64,000 nucleotides of DNA, taken from the NCBI RefSeq assembly GCF_002161595.1, contig NZ_NFID01000010.1, positions 82,814-146,813 of the forward strand. Reading direction: 5' to 3'. The position numbers were made by a program, and so were the translations under genes. The stretch comes from Gemmiger sp. An50. Its GTDB lineage: Bacteria; Bacillota; Clostridia; Oscillospirales; Ruminococcaceae. The notes under the pieces are model-generated. The model made no database searches. It was not told the DNA's origin and worked only from the letters and a program-made list of their open reading frames with translations. Shown piece after piece: positions 42,914 to 51,305 of this stretch (positions are counted from its first letter, which is position 1; each line of letters opens with the position of its first letter).

Positions 42914-44575
42914 ATGAAAACCTATCTTGGGGATCTCCGGCGCGAATTTTCCGGCTACAACGGCGCTGCGTTCCTGGCGGACCTGATGGCGGGCCTGACC
43001 GTTGCGGCGGTGGCTCTGCCCCTGGCTCTTGCCTTCGGCGTGAGCAGCGGCGCGGATGCGGCCAGTGGCATGATCACCGCCATCGTGGCGGGCATCGTGA
43101 TCGGCATTCTGGGCGGCGCGTCCTACCAGATCAGCGGCCCCACCGGCGCCATGGCGGCCATTCTCATCGGCATCTCGGCCAAGTACGGGGTGCAGGGCGT
43201 GCTCACCGCCGGCCTGCTCACCGGTGTGATCCTGCTTGTGGCCGCTGTGCTGCGGGTGGGCAAGCTGGTGTCCATCATTCCGGTGCCGGTCATCACCGGC
43301 TTCACCTCCGGCATTGCCATCGTGATCGCACTGGGCCAGGTGGACAACTTCTTCGGCACCGTGAGCGAGGGCGAGAACGCCATCCAGAAGCTGCTGTCTT
43401 ACGGGGAACTGGGCTTTTCCGCCAACGGCCAGGCTGTGCTGTTCGCGGTGCTGGCCATGGCGGTGATGATCCTGTGGCCCAAAAAGCTGGCCAAGTATCT
43501 GCCCGGTTCGCTGATGGCCATTATCGTGGCCGTGGTGCTGAACTTCGTGCTGAACCCTGCGGCCGAAAGCTCCGCCGTGGCGGAGGTGGGCGCCATCCCG
43601 CAGAAGCTCATGACGCCGGACAGCCTGCTGCTCAACGGCATCGACATTTCCACCCTGCCCAACCTGATCGCCCCTGCCATTTCCATCGCGGCTCTGGGCA
43701 TGATCGAGAGCCTGCTGTGCGGCGCGGCCGCTGGCCGGATGAAGGGTGAGCCCCTGAACTCCACCCGTGAGCTGGTGGCCCAGGGCATCGGCAATATCAT
43801 TATCCCCATTCTGGGCGGCGTGCCTGCCACTGCGGCCATCGCCCGTACCTCGGTTGCCATCAAGAGCGGTGGCCGCACCCGTATGGTCAGCGTGATCCAC
43901 TCCATCACTCTGATTTTGTCCATGTTCCTTTTGGGAGGCGTGATGGGCCGCATTCCGCTGGCCAGCCTGGCGGGCGTGCTCATGGTCACCGCCTGGCGCA
44001 TGAACGACTGGGCGGCCATCCGGGAGATCTTCCGCAAGCGGCTCAAATCCGCTGCAGCCCAGTTCCTGGTGACCATGGTGGCCACCGTGCTGTTCGACCT
44101 GGTCATCGCCATTCTGGTGGGCATCGTGGCGGCCATGCTGCTGTTTGTGCTGAAGAGCTGTGACCTGAAAATCGCGGTGAGCGACGTGAAGCGCAAAAAC
44201 GCCGACGGCACCGACCAGGTGCGCACCGACGTGAAGGTGGTCTACCTGACCGGTCCGCTCTTCTTCGGTACCCAGGATCAGCTGACCCAGGCCATGGCGC
44301 AGCTGGGTGATGAGACTCACGGCGTGATCTTCTCGGTGCGCGGCGTGCCCTACATCGACGAGAGCGCCATCAGCGAGCTGGAGACCCTGCTGGCCGATCT
44401 GCGCGGGCGCAGCATCCGGGTGATGTTCAGCGGTGTGCAGCCCAACGTGAAGCACGAGATGGAGCGCACCGGCTTTGCGGCGGCGTTGGGTGAAGAGAAC
44501 TTCGCCTGGGACGCCATCGAGGCCATCGAGACCATGGAGCAGCTGCCTCTGGTGGATACCCCGGTGCAGCTGTAA
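42914..44575 (+). CDS. SulP-family anion transporter with STAS domain
   Basis: A 553-residue membrane transporter with about 12-14 helices and the SulP-type SYQISGPTGAMAAI motif, followed by a cytosolic STAS domain (about residues 440-545, with SVRGVPYIDESAI as its centre). The family carries sulfate, bicarbonate or dicarboxylates; substrate is undecided here. The ATG at 42914 is favoured because GAGGAAGGAAAG precedes it; an upstream in-frame ATG falls in the leader hairpin region. It is monocistronic. Confidence 0.93.
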   Translation: MKTYLGDLRREFSGYNGAAFLADLMAGLTVAAVALPLALAFGVSSGADAASGMITAIVAGIVIGILGGASYQISGPTGAMAAILIGISAKYGVQGVLTAGLLTGVILLVAAVLRVGKLVSIIPVPVITGFTSGIAIVIALGQVDNFFGTVSEGENAIQKLLSYGELGFSANGQAVLFAVLAMAVMILWPKKLAKYLPGSLMAIIVAVVLNFVLNPAAESSAVAEVGAIPQKLMTPDSLLLNGIDISTLPNLIAPAISIAALGMIESLLCGAAAGRMKGEPLNSTRELVAQGIGNIIIPILGGVPATAAIARTSVAIKSGGRTRMVSVIHSITLILSMFLLGGVMGRIPLASLAGVLMVTAWRMNDWAAIREIFRKRLKSAAAQFLVTMVATVLFDLVIAILVGIVAAMLLFVLKSCDLKIAVSDVKRKNADGTDQVRTDVKVVYLTGPLFFGTQDQLTQAMAQLGDETHGVIFSVRGVPYIDESAISELETLLADLRGRSIRVMFSGVQPNVKHEMERTGFAAALGEENFAWDAIEAIETMEQLPLVDTPVQL

Positions 44576-44609
44576 AACGGCAAGGAAAGAAAACGCAAAC
44601 ACACCAAAT

Positions 44610-44654
44610 GAACCAGGCGGAGGACCCTTCGGCCCGCCGCCTGGTTCGTTTTTT
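44610..44654 (+). terminator. Intrinsic terminator after sulP
   Basis: GAACCAGGCGG pairs with CCGCCTGGTTC and is followed by GTTTTTT. Confidence 0.92.
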
Positions 44655-44737
44655 GCTCCGGGAGTTTCAGCTGACTGGCAGACTTGTGAAGTGTTGGCGG
44701 GAATTTGTGGAAAAGAGTCAAAATATTCAACCTCGGC

Positions 44738-44766
44738 TTGACTTTCGTGGTTTAAAATGATAAAAT
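44738..44766 (+). promoter_or_regulatory. Promoter of the DUF969-DUF979-peptidase operon
   Basis: TTGACT, 17 bases, TAAAAT. The 44655-44932 gap holds this promoter and a leader of about 160 bases; nothing else convincing is seen there. Confidence 0.7.
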
Positions 44767-44932
44767 TTTGTCGACTGAAAGCGCTTTAAACAGGCGTTTT
44801 CAACAAATTGTTCCAATGGGATTTTACCGGGTGCAGACCCGGTCCGGCCGGGGGAAAGATGCGGCTTTGACCGGGCTGGGGCTGGCATTCGGGCAAAAAA
44901 TCGCAAGTGTATCAAAGGAGGAAAACAAGCAA

Positions 44933-45628
44933 ATGGAACTTATCAAACTGATCGGCGTTGTGATCGTGATCGCGGGCTTCGCGCTGAAGCTGGATTCGAT
45001 CCTGATCATCTTCCTGGCGGCGGTGTCCACCGCGCTGGTGAGCGGTCTGGGCGTGGGCGGCCTGCTGGAGCAGCTGGGCGTCAACTTTGTGGCCAACCGC
45101 TCCATGGCCATCTTCATCATGATCCTGCTCATTACCGGTGTGCTGGAGCGCAACGGCCTGCGGGAAGCGGCGGCTGACCTGATGCGGAAGGTAAAGAGCG
45201 CCACCGCGGGCAAACTGGTTTGCGCCTACGGCGTGCTGCGCGGCTTCTTCGGCGCCTTCAACGTGGGCTTCGGCGGCGTTGCGGGCTTTGTTCGTCCGGT
45301 GCTGCTGCCCATGGCTGAGGGTGCCATCAAGAACCAGGGCCACGAGCCTGACGAAGAGCACATGGAAGACGTGAAGGGCATGGCCTCCGCCATGGAGAAC
45401 ATCGCCTGGTTCTTCTGCCAGGTGCTGTTCGTGGGCGGCGCCGGCGGCATTCTGGTGCAGAACACCCTGCAGTCTCTGGGCTACGAGGTTGAGCTGGTGG
45501 ATCTGGCTGTGACCGAGCTGCCCATCGCCATCATCGCCGTTGTGCTGGCGAGCGTGCTGTTCATCATGAAGGACAAGAAGCTCACCAAGAAATACTATGG
45601 CGACAAGAACACCAAGGCGAAGAAGTAA
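44933..45628 (+). CDS. DUF969 family membrane protein
   Basis: A 231-residue membrane protein with about five helices. DUF969 and DUF979 genes occur as a pair, often beside pyrrolidone-carboxylate peptidase genes, and are thought to form a two-part transporter. The ATG is eleven bases after AAAGGAGG; the longer frame overlaps the leader. It leads a four-gene operon ending in pcp. A substrate such as 5-oxoproline or pyroglutamyl peptides is inference from context. Confidence 0.88.
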   Translation: MELIKLIGVVIVIAGFALKLDSILIIFLAAVSTALVSGLGVGGLLEQLGVNFVANRSMAIFIMILLITGVLERNGLREAAADLMRKVKSATAGKLVCAYGVLRGFFGAFNVGFGGVAGFVRPVLLPMAEGAIKNQGHEPDEEHMEDVKGMASAMENIAWFFCQVLFVGGAGGILVQNTLQSLGYEVELVDLAVTELPIAIIAVVLASVLFIMKDKKLTKKYYGDKNTKAKK

Positions 45629-45646
45629 ACGGGGAGGAACACTAGC

Positions 45647-46597
45647 ATGATCGATATGAAATTTTTGCAGGTCCCGGCAGAGTTCAACACCGTGATGCTG
45701 GACGTGGTCTGGATCATCGTGGGCCTGATCGCATTTTACGCGGGCATCAAAAATCTGCTGGATAAGGAAAATCCCTCCCGCATCGGCACCGCCGTTTTCT
45801 GGTGCTCCTTCGGCGTGGTGACCGCTCTGGGCAGCTGGCTGCCTCCCAAGGTCTCCGGCGCGCTGGTTATCGTGATGTGCATGCCCGCCATCTTCAAGAA
45901 GGTCAAGGTGGGCCGGGTGAACGTTCCCAGCAAGGAATACACCAAGGCCCAGTACAGCAAGATCGGCATGAAGATCTTCGTGCCCGCTCTGACCGTTGCC
46001 GTGATGTCGCTGTTCTTCGCCCTGTTCTCCAACGTGAGCTCCATGATCGGCATCACCATCGGCGTGGGCATCTCCATGGCTCTGCTGATGGTTTATTCCC
46101 GGGACAACAAACCCAAGGTCTTCCTGGATGACTCGGAGCGCTTTTTGTCCCTGATGGGCCCCCTGTGCATGCTGCCCCAGCTGCTGGGCTGCCTGGGCGG
46201 TGTGTTCACCGCCGCCGGTGTAGGCGACGTGGTAGCCAGCCTGGTGGGCAACGTGGTGCCCGAGGGCAACGTGAACCTGGGCATCGTGGTCTACGCCATC
46301 GGCATGATGCTGTTCACCATGATCATGGGTAACGCCTACGCGGCCATCACCGTGATGACCGTGGGCATCGGTGGGCCCTTCGTGCTGGCCTACGGCGCAA
46401 ACCCGGTGGTCATCGGTATGCTGGCGCTGACCTGCGGCTTCTGCGGTACCCTGTGCACCCCCATGGCCGCCAACTTCAACATCGTTCCCGTGGCCATTCT
46501 GGATATGAAGGACCGCTGGGGCGTTATCAAGAACCAGGTGCTGGTGGCTATCATCATGATCACCATCCAGATCTGCTTCATGATCGCTTTCAAGTAA
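45647..46597 (+). CDS. DUF979 family membrane protein
   Basis: A 316-residue protein with about eight to nine helices, partner of DUF969 in the preceding gene. It contains the late GFCGTLCTPMAANFNIVPVA segment typical of the family, which resembles the ion-transporter-superfamily re-entrant loops. Start after GGGGAGG. A hairpin follows before the peptidase genes. Confidence 0.88.
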   Translation: MIDMKFLQVPAEFNTVMLDVVWIIVGLIAFYAGIKNLLDKENPSRIGTAVFWCSFGVVTALGSWLPPKVSGALVIVMCMPAIFKKVKVGRVNVPSKEYTKAQYSKIGMKIFVPALTVAVMSLFFALFSNVSSMIGITIGVGISMALLMVYSRDNKPKVFLDDSERFLSLMGPLCMLPQLLGCLGGVFTAAGVGDVVASLVGNVVPEGNVNLGIVVYAIGMMLFTMIMGNAYAAITVMTVGIGGPFVLAYGANPVVIGMLALTCGFCGTLCTPMAANFNIVPVAILDMKDRWGVIKNQVLVAIIMITIQICFMIAFK

Positions 46598-46609
46598 TCA
46601 AAAAAACGG

Positions 46610-46660
46610 AAGCCTGGCGGGGAGAGCGCAGTCTTTCCCCGCCGGGCTTTGCGGCTCTTT
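46610..46660 (+). terminator. Intra-operon hairpin with trailing T run
   Basis: An approximately 12-bp interrupted stem (AGCC-GGCGGGGA with TCCCCGCC-GGCT) is followed at some distance by CTTTTT. It probably reduces, but need not stop, read-through to the peptidase genes. Confidence 0.5.
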
Positions 46661-46695
46661 TTCACAAAACTCCATTACAAAGGAATGTTCGCATC

Positions 46696-47685
46696 ATGCG
46701 CAAAATGGAACGGGGGGCGTCCATCATCATCCATAAATGGGTCCGGCTCAAGCCCTGGGACCGGCTGCTTATCGTAACCAGCAAGGAATACGAGCAGGAG
46801 GCCAAGGCGCTGCGCCGCCAGGCTTCCACCGTCACCCGGTCGGTGTCGGTGCTGCTGGTGGAAAACAAGGGCATGCATGTGGGCATGTTCTTTGACGACA
46901 ACGAGGAGATCTTTGACCCCTATACCACCATCATTGCGGCCACTGAGTATTCCCTGGTCACCACCAAGGCGGCAAAGCGGGCCATCCGCAGGCATAAGAA
47001 GTTTTTGTCGCTGCCGCTTTCCACCAACGACGGCCGCTCCATGCTGCGCTATGACTTTTTGATGATGGACACCAAGAAGAGCCGCATGCTCTCTAAGGTC
47101 ATCATGAAATACCTGAAAAACTCCAGCCGCATCCGAATCACCACCCCGGCGGGTACCGACCTGACGGTGGAAAAGCGGGGCCGGGAGCCGGGCTTTTTTA
47201 ACGGTGTGCTGAAGGACAGCAAGGATTATTCCTCCGCCAGCATCGAGGTGTATGTGCCCATCGAGGAGACCCGCACCAACGGCATCATGGTGGTGGACGG
47301 CTCGCTGGGCTACATCGGCCGGGCTGAGAACCCGGTGCGTGTGCGCTTCGAGGCCGGTCGAATTGTGGAGATCGAGGATAACCCCACCGGAAACCGGCTC
47401 AAAGCCTATATGGACCAGTATCAGGACCCGCGCATCTGCATCGCGGGCGAGCTGGGCATTGGCTTGAATTCTCTTTCCAAATGTGAGGGAAACTGTTATA
47501 TTGAAGATGAATCCGCCTACGGCACCTTCCACATCGGCCTGGGGCGGAACATCGCGCTGGGCGGTATCCAGAATGCCAAGGGCCATTTTGACCTGGTGGC
47601 CCACAGCCCCAGCATCTACACCGACAACCGGCAGATCATGCAGGAAGGCAAGATCATCGTGCCGGAACCCGATTTTATCTATTGA
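46696..47685 (+). CDS. M29-like aminopeptidase (AmpS/aminopeptidase T-related)
   Basis: A 329-residue protein related to COG2309 leucyl aminopeptidases. It has the fold marker TTPAGTDLTVEKRG, and the two-metal site of M29 is preserved in outline: GELGIGLN (Glu), EDESAYGTFHIGLG (Glu, His) and KGHFDLV (His-x-Asp). It is about 80 residues shorter than classical M29 enzymes at the N-terminus. The ATG is eleven bases after AAAGGA. Its place before pcp suggests removal of residues exposed after pyroglutamate cleavage. Confidence 0.82.
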   Translation: MRKMERGASIIIHKWVRLKPWDRLLIVTSKEYEQEAKALRRQASTVTRSVSVLLVENKGMHVGMFFDDNEEIFDPYTTIIAATEYSLVTTKAAKRAIRRHKKFLSLPLSTNDGRSMLRYDFLMMDTKKSRMLSKVIMKYLKNSSRIRITTPAGTDLTVEKRGREPGFFNGVLKDSKDYSSASIEVYVPIEETRTNGIMVVDGSLGYIGRAENPVRVRFEAGRIVEIEDNPTGNRLKAYMDQYQDPRICIAGELGIGLNSLSKCEGNCYIEDESAYGTFHIGLGRNIALGGIQNAKGHFDLVAHSPSIYTDNRQIMQEGKIIVPEPDFIY

Positions 47686-47704
47686 GCAAAGGAGTGCTGT
47701 ACAA

Positions 47705-48349
47705 ATGAAAGTACTGGTAACTGGTTTCGATCCCTTCGGCGGCGAGGCCGTGAACCCCGCGTTCGAGGCGGTGAAGCTGCTGCCCGACCAGATCGCCGGG
47801 GCCCAGATCATCAAGCTGGAGATCCCCACCGTGTTCACCCGGAGCGCTAAGGTGGTGGAGCAGGCCATGGAGGAGCACAAGCCCGACATCGTGATCAATG
47901 TGGGTCAGGCCGGCGGCCGGTCCTGCATGACCGTGGAGAAGGTGGCCATCAACCTGGCCGAGGCACGCATCCCGGACAACGACGGCGAACAGCCCTTTGA
48001 CGAGCCCCTGCGTGCGGACGGCGATACCGCCTACTTTGCCACTGTGCCGGTGAAGGCCATGGTGGAGAACATGCGCAAGAACGGCGTTCCCGCCCATATC
48101 TCCTACACTGCGGGCACCTATGTGTGCAACAGCATCATGTACAACGTGCTGTATCTGGCCGCGAAGAAGTTCCCGAGCGTGCGCGCTGGTTTCATCCATG
48201 TGCCCTATGAGAACGGCCAGGTGGTGGGCAAGCCCAACGGCACCCCCTTCATGCCCCTGGACCTGATCGCCAAGGGTCTGGAGCATTCCATCGAGGCGGC
48301 GGTGCAGAACACCGAAGACGCCAAGGTCACCATGGGCGAGACCCACTGA
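47705..48349 (+). CDS. pcp: Pyroglutamyl-peptidase I
   Basis: A C15 cysteine peptidase that removes N-terminal pyroglutamate (5-oxoproline) from peptides. The 214-residue protein shows the catalytic set E78 (TVEKV), C141 (TYVCNS) and H165 (FIHVPY), and starts with the family's VTGFDPFGG. The ATG at 47705 follows AAAGGAG. It closes the operon, with a perfect bidirectional terminator. Confidence 0.97.
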   Translation: MKVLVTGFDPFGGEAVNPAFEAVKLLPDQIAGAQIIKLEIPTVFTRSAKVVEQAMEEHKPDIVINVGQAGGRSCMTVEKVAINLAEARIPDNDGEQPFDEPLRADGDTAYFATVPVKAMVENMRKNGVPAHISYTAGTYVCNSIMYNVLYLAAKKFPSVRAGFIHVPYENGQVVGKPNGTPFMPLDLIAKGLEHSIEAAVQNTEDAKVTMGETH

Positions 48350-48360
48350 TCTCAGCATGC

Positions 48361-48397
48361 AGAAAGCCCCCGAAGCTATCAGCTTCGGGGGCTTTCT
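48361..48397. terminator. Bidirectional terminator
   Basis: AGAAAGCCCCCGAAGCT and its exact complement flank ATC, so the 17-bp stem serves both pcp and the convergent DUF6056 gene. Confidence 0.93.
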
Positions 48398-48417
48398 TAC
48401 GTTATTAAGCAATGTGC

Positions 48418-49815
48418 TCAGCTTTCCTCCGGCAGGCCGGTTTCCAGCGCGTTGTTGGTGCGGCCGGGGAAGGGATAGGTGCGGGCTTCGCCGGCCACAA
48501 GGCTTTCAAAGCCGTAGTAGCGGGCCATGTCCGCGCAGATCCAGTCCTCCGGGTCGGTGCGCAGGTCCGGCAGGCCGTAGCCAGCGCACCAGCGGGTGTA
48601 GGGCTCAATGGAGTAGCTCACCACCTGGGTCTGGCCCTGGGCCTTCAGGCTCAACAGCTCAGTCTCCCGGGTGCGGTGCATCATCCAGAAGCTGGCGATG
48701 TCGTAGCCCGCCCATAACAGCTGGAAGCAGGCCACAAGAGCAAGGGCAGCGGCCGCACCGCCCAGTACGCTGCGCAGACGGCTGCGGTCCAGCCCGGCCA
48801 AAGCGGCGGCGCAGGCGGCAGTGAGGAATACAAAAACTCCATGGGTGGAGCGCTCATAGTAGACCGGGGAGAGCACCATGGCGAAGTTCGCACCCAGACC
48901 CGCTGCAAACAGTGCCAGCGGCAGGAACAGGACTTGCGGTGCGGGCTTTTGCAGCCACAGCAGCCAGAAGAGTACTGCAAAGATCAAAAGAAGAGGCAGA
49001 CCGTAGTCCCACAGCATGTTCAGCGCGGTGAGAAAACGGGTGGCCAAAATGGTCACCGGGCCCCGGGGATCGGGTGCGGCGTCCTGCCGCTGGTAGTTGC
49101 CCGGGGCAAGAATCAACAGGGCGAAGCCGAGAAGCCCGCCCACCAGACCGGTGAACATCCACAGGGGGGCTTTCTTCTCCCGGAACAGCTGCCAGCAAAG
49201 TGCCAGCACCATCAGCACCAGCAGCCCGGCACTGGTGTTCTCACTGCTCCAGCCGCCCACAAGACCAGCCAGAAAACAGGCAGGAGCCAACCAGCGGCGG
49301 GGCTGCAGCGACCGGTGCAGCTGCAGCGCAAAGGGCAGCGCCGCAGCCAGGCAGAAGAAGCTGGCCCATAGATAGTTGAAGGAGCCGCACATCCACAGAT
49401 TGGTCTGACCGAACACCGGCGAGACCATCCAGAAGCTCAGGAAGATGAACAGCAGCAGCTGGGGGTCGGCAGGAGCTCGGCGGCCCTTGGCGGCCAGATA
49501 GACCACCAGGGCAAGCCCCACATAAATCAGCGTGTTGCATACGTTGAACAGGAGCTTCGGCTGGATGGTGAACCATTGGTCCAGGCTCTTGATGAGGAAC
49601 CGGCCGCTCCAGGTCATGTAGTGGTAGGTCTGACTCTGGAGCACGTCCCACAAACCGGTGAGACGCTCGCCGGTACGGTAACTGAAGGCAAAGGTGAAGT
49701 CATCCGCCACAAAAGGGGTCAGGCAGTTGAACAGCAGCATCACCGCCGCCGCGGCAGCCGCCAGCAGCCAGAAAAGCCGACGGTTCAGCCGGGCATTGGA
49801 TTCAATCGGCTTCAT
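48418..49815 (-). CDS. DUF6056 family membrane protein (second of tandem pair)
   Basis: A 465-residue polytopic membrane protein with a first outer loop of DDFTFAF and YHYMTWSGR, then about ten helices and a soluble end. It is a paralogue of the next upstream gene (both have NLWMCGS, GWSxENTS and LAPGxxQR-type blocks). DUF6056 proteins resemble GT-C or glycan-lipid-modifying enzymes; the activity is not established. The ATG at 49815 follows AAAGGAGG. Confidence 0.8.
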   Translation of the reverse strand: MKPIESNARLNRRLFWLLAAAAAAVMLLFNCLTPFVADDFTFAFSYRTGERLTGLWDVLQSQTYHYMTWSGRFLIKSLDQWFTIQPKLLFNVCNTLIYVGLALVVYLAAKGRRAPADPQLLLFIFLSFWMVSPVFGQTNLWMCGSFNYLWASFFCLAAALPFALQLHRSLQPRRWLAPACFLAGLVGGWSSENTSAGLLVLMVLALCWQLFREKKAPLWMFTGLVGGLLGFALLILAPGNYQRQDAAPDPRGPVTILATRFLTALNMLWDYGLPLLLIFAVLFWLLWLQKPAPQVLFLPLALFAAGLGANFAMVLSPVYYERSTHGVFVFLTAACAAALAGLDRSRLRSVLGGAAAALALVACFQLLWAGYDIASFWMMHRTRETELLSLKAQGQTQVVSYSIEPYTRWCAGYGLPDLRTDPEDWICADMARYYGFESLVAGEARTYPFPGRTNNALETGLPEES

Positions 49816-49825
49816 AGCGCCTCCT

Positions 49826-51244
49826 TTACTCCAGAGCATAGCTCAGTTCAGTTTCCACCGTGTTGGAGAAATCATCGTAACCGGGGAAGGGGTAGTAGTG
49901 CTGCTCGGTGACCACAAGGGAGTCCGCGCCAAGATGCAACGCCATGTTCACATTCACCCAGTTATCCTTATCCAGCCGCAGATCCGGCTGGCCGTATGCG
50001 CCGCAGAAGCGGGTATAGGGGTAAATGGCATAGGTCTCGATGTCCCGCTCACCCTGAGCGACTTGAGTAAGTATGGTCTCCTCACGCACCTGACGCATGA
50101 TGGAATAGTTCAGAATGTCGTAGCCGCCTTCCACAAGATCGAAGCAGAGCAGCACGCACAGGCCTCCGGCCAGCAGTCCCTGCGGAAGTTTTCCCAGAGA
50201 GGGCTGATGCTGAGCCAGACCGATGAGTGCACTGCCGGTGGCGATGACCCAGAAGGCAAGCACCGCATAGAAGGAGCGCACATAGTATACTGGCGAGAGG
50301 ATCAGGGCATAGTTTGCAGCCAGACCCATCACGAACCAGAATGCAGGGAACAGCGCCGCCCGCAGAGAGGGACGGCACAAAAGCAGGCAGAAATAAACAG
50401 CGGCAAACAGGATGGCCAGAACCAGGCCGTACAGCCGCAGGGTGTGGGTGGCGTTCATCACACGGGTGAGCAGTACGGTGAGAAAACCGCGGGAGTCCTC
50501 ACCGGCCCGGTCCATCCGGACCCATTGGCCGGGTGCGCACATCAGCAGCAGGAAACCCGCCAGGCAGCCCGCAGCGCCGGTCAGCTGCCACAGGGGCGTG
50601 CGGCCCAACAGCAGGCGGGAGAGCACGCAGAGCAGCAGGCAGGCCAGCAGCACCGCGCCGCTGGTGTTTTCGTTGCTCCATCCGGCGGCAACGCCTGCGA
50701 AAAACATGCCCACAGCAGCGCCCCTGCCCCAGGAGAGATCCCGGTCCAGCTGTAGCCGGTAGGGCAACAGGAAGAACAGACCCAGCATCAGGGGCCACAG
50801 GTAAACGCAGGAGCCGCACATCCATAAATTGACCGCGCCGAACGCCGGGTTAAAATGGAAGAACAGCGCCAGCACCACCAGCAAAAAGGCGGGATGCAGC
50901 TTTTTCTGACCGGCAGCAAGCTTTGCGCACAGCCAAACGGTAAAGGTAAACGCAGCAGCGTTGGCCAGGTTGAAGACCCATTTTCCCAGCCACAGGAAGA
51001 GCTGGTTCAGGCCGATGGCGATGGTTCGGCCGCCCCACTGCATATAATGGTAGTACTGGGAGACAACGATGTCCCAGAAGGTTTCCACCGGATCGTGGGT
51101 GGGAAACCGCAGCAGATAAGAATAGTCGTCGGAAATCAGAGGAGTGAGCCAGTTGAACACCAGCATCACCAGAAAAACAGCCGCAAGAATCAACCCCACA
51201 GGCTGAAAAAACGCCCGGAGAGAAAACGAATGAGATCGACGCAA
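49826..51244 (-). CDS. DUF6056 family membrane protein (first of tandem pair)
   Basis: A 472-residue paralogue of the gene downstream, with the first outer loop DDYSYLL and YHYMQWGGR, NLWMCGS near 150 and GWSNENTS near 215. Its start is TTG at 51244, ten bases after AAAGGAGG; no ATG is well placed. The two genes are 10 bases apart and surely co-transcribed. Both end in a similar YPFPG segment near the C-terminus. Confidence 0.8.
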   Translation of the reverse strand: MRRSHSFSLRAFFQPVGLILAAVFLVMLVFNWLTPLISDDYSYLLRFPTHDPVETFWDIVVSQYYHYMQWGGRTIAIGLNQLFLWLGKWVFNLANAAAFTFTVWLCAKLAAGQKKLHPAFLLVVLALFFHFNPAFGAVNLWMCGSCVYLWPLMLGLFFLLPYRLQLDRDLSWGRGAAVGMFFAGVAAGWSNENTSGAVLLACLLLCVLSRLLLGRTPLWQLTGAAGCLAGFLLLMCAPGQWVRMDRAGEDSRGFLTVLLTRVMNATHTLRLYGLVLAILFAAVYFCLLLCRPSLRAALFPAFWFVMGLAANYALILSPVYYVRSFYAVLAFWVIATGSALIGLAQHQPSLGKLPQGLLAGGLCVLLCFDLVEGGYDILNYSIMRQVREETILTQVAQGERDIETYAIYPYTRFCGAYGQPDLRLDKDNWVNVNMALHLGADSLVVTEQHYYPFPGYDDFSNTVETELSYALE

Positions 51245-51305
51245 GAGATCGGTTCCTCCTTTTAGATGGTGGGCAGCAGGCAGAGACGCTGCACTCGGAT
51301 CGGAA

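Noticed and set aside
40976..44602. A 1208-codon minus-strand frame across pepT and sulP
   Set aside because: It is antisense to two well-identified genes; the His/Gln-rich translation is typical of shadow frames in high-GC DNA.
49694..50755. Long plus-strand frames over the DUF6056 genes
   Set aside because: They are antisense to conserved membrane proteins and have no ribosome site or promoter.
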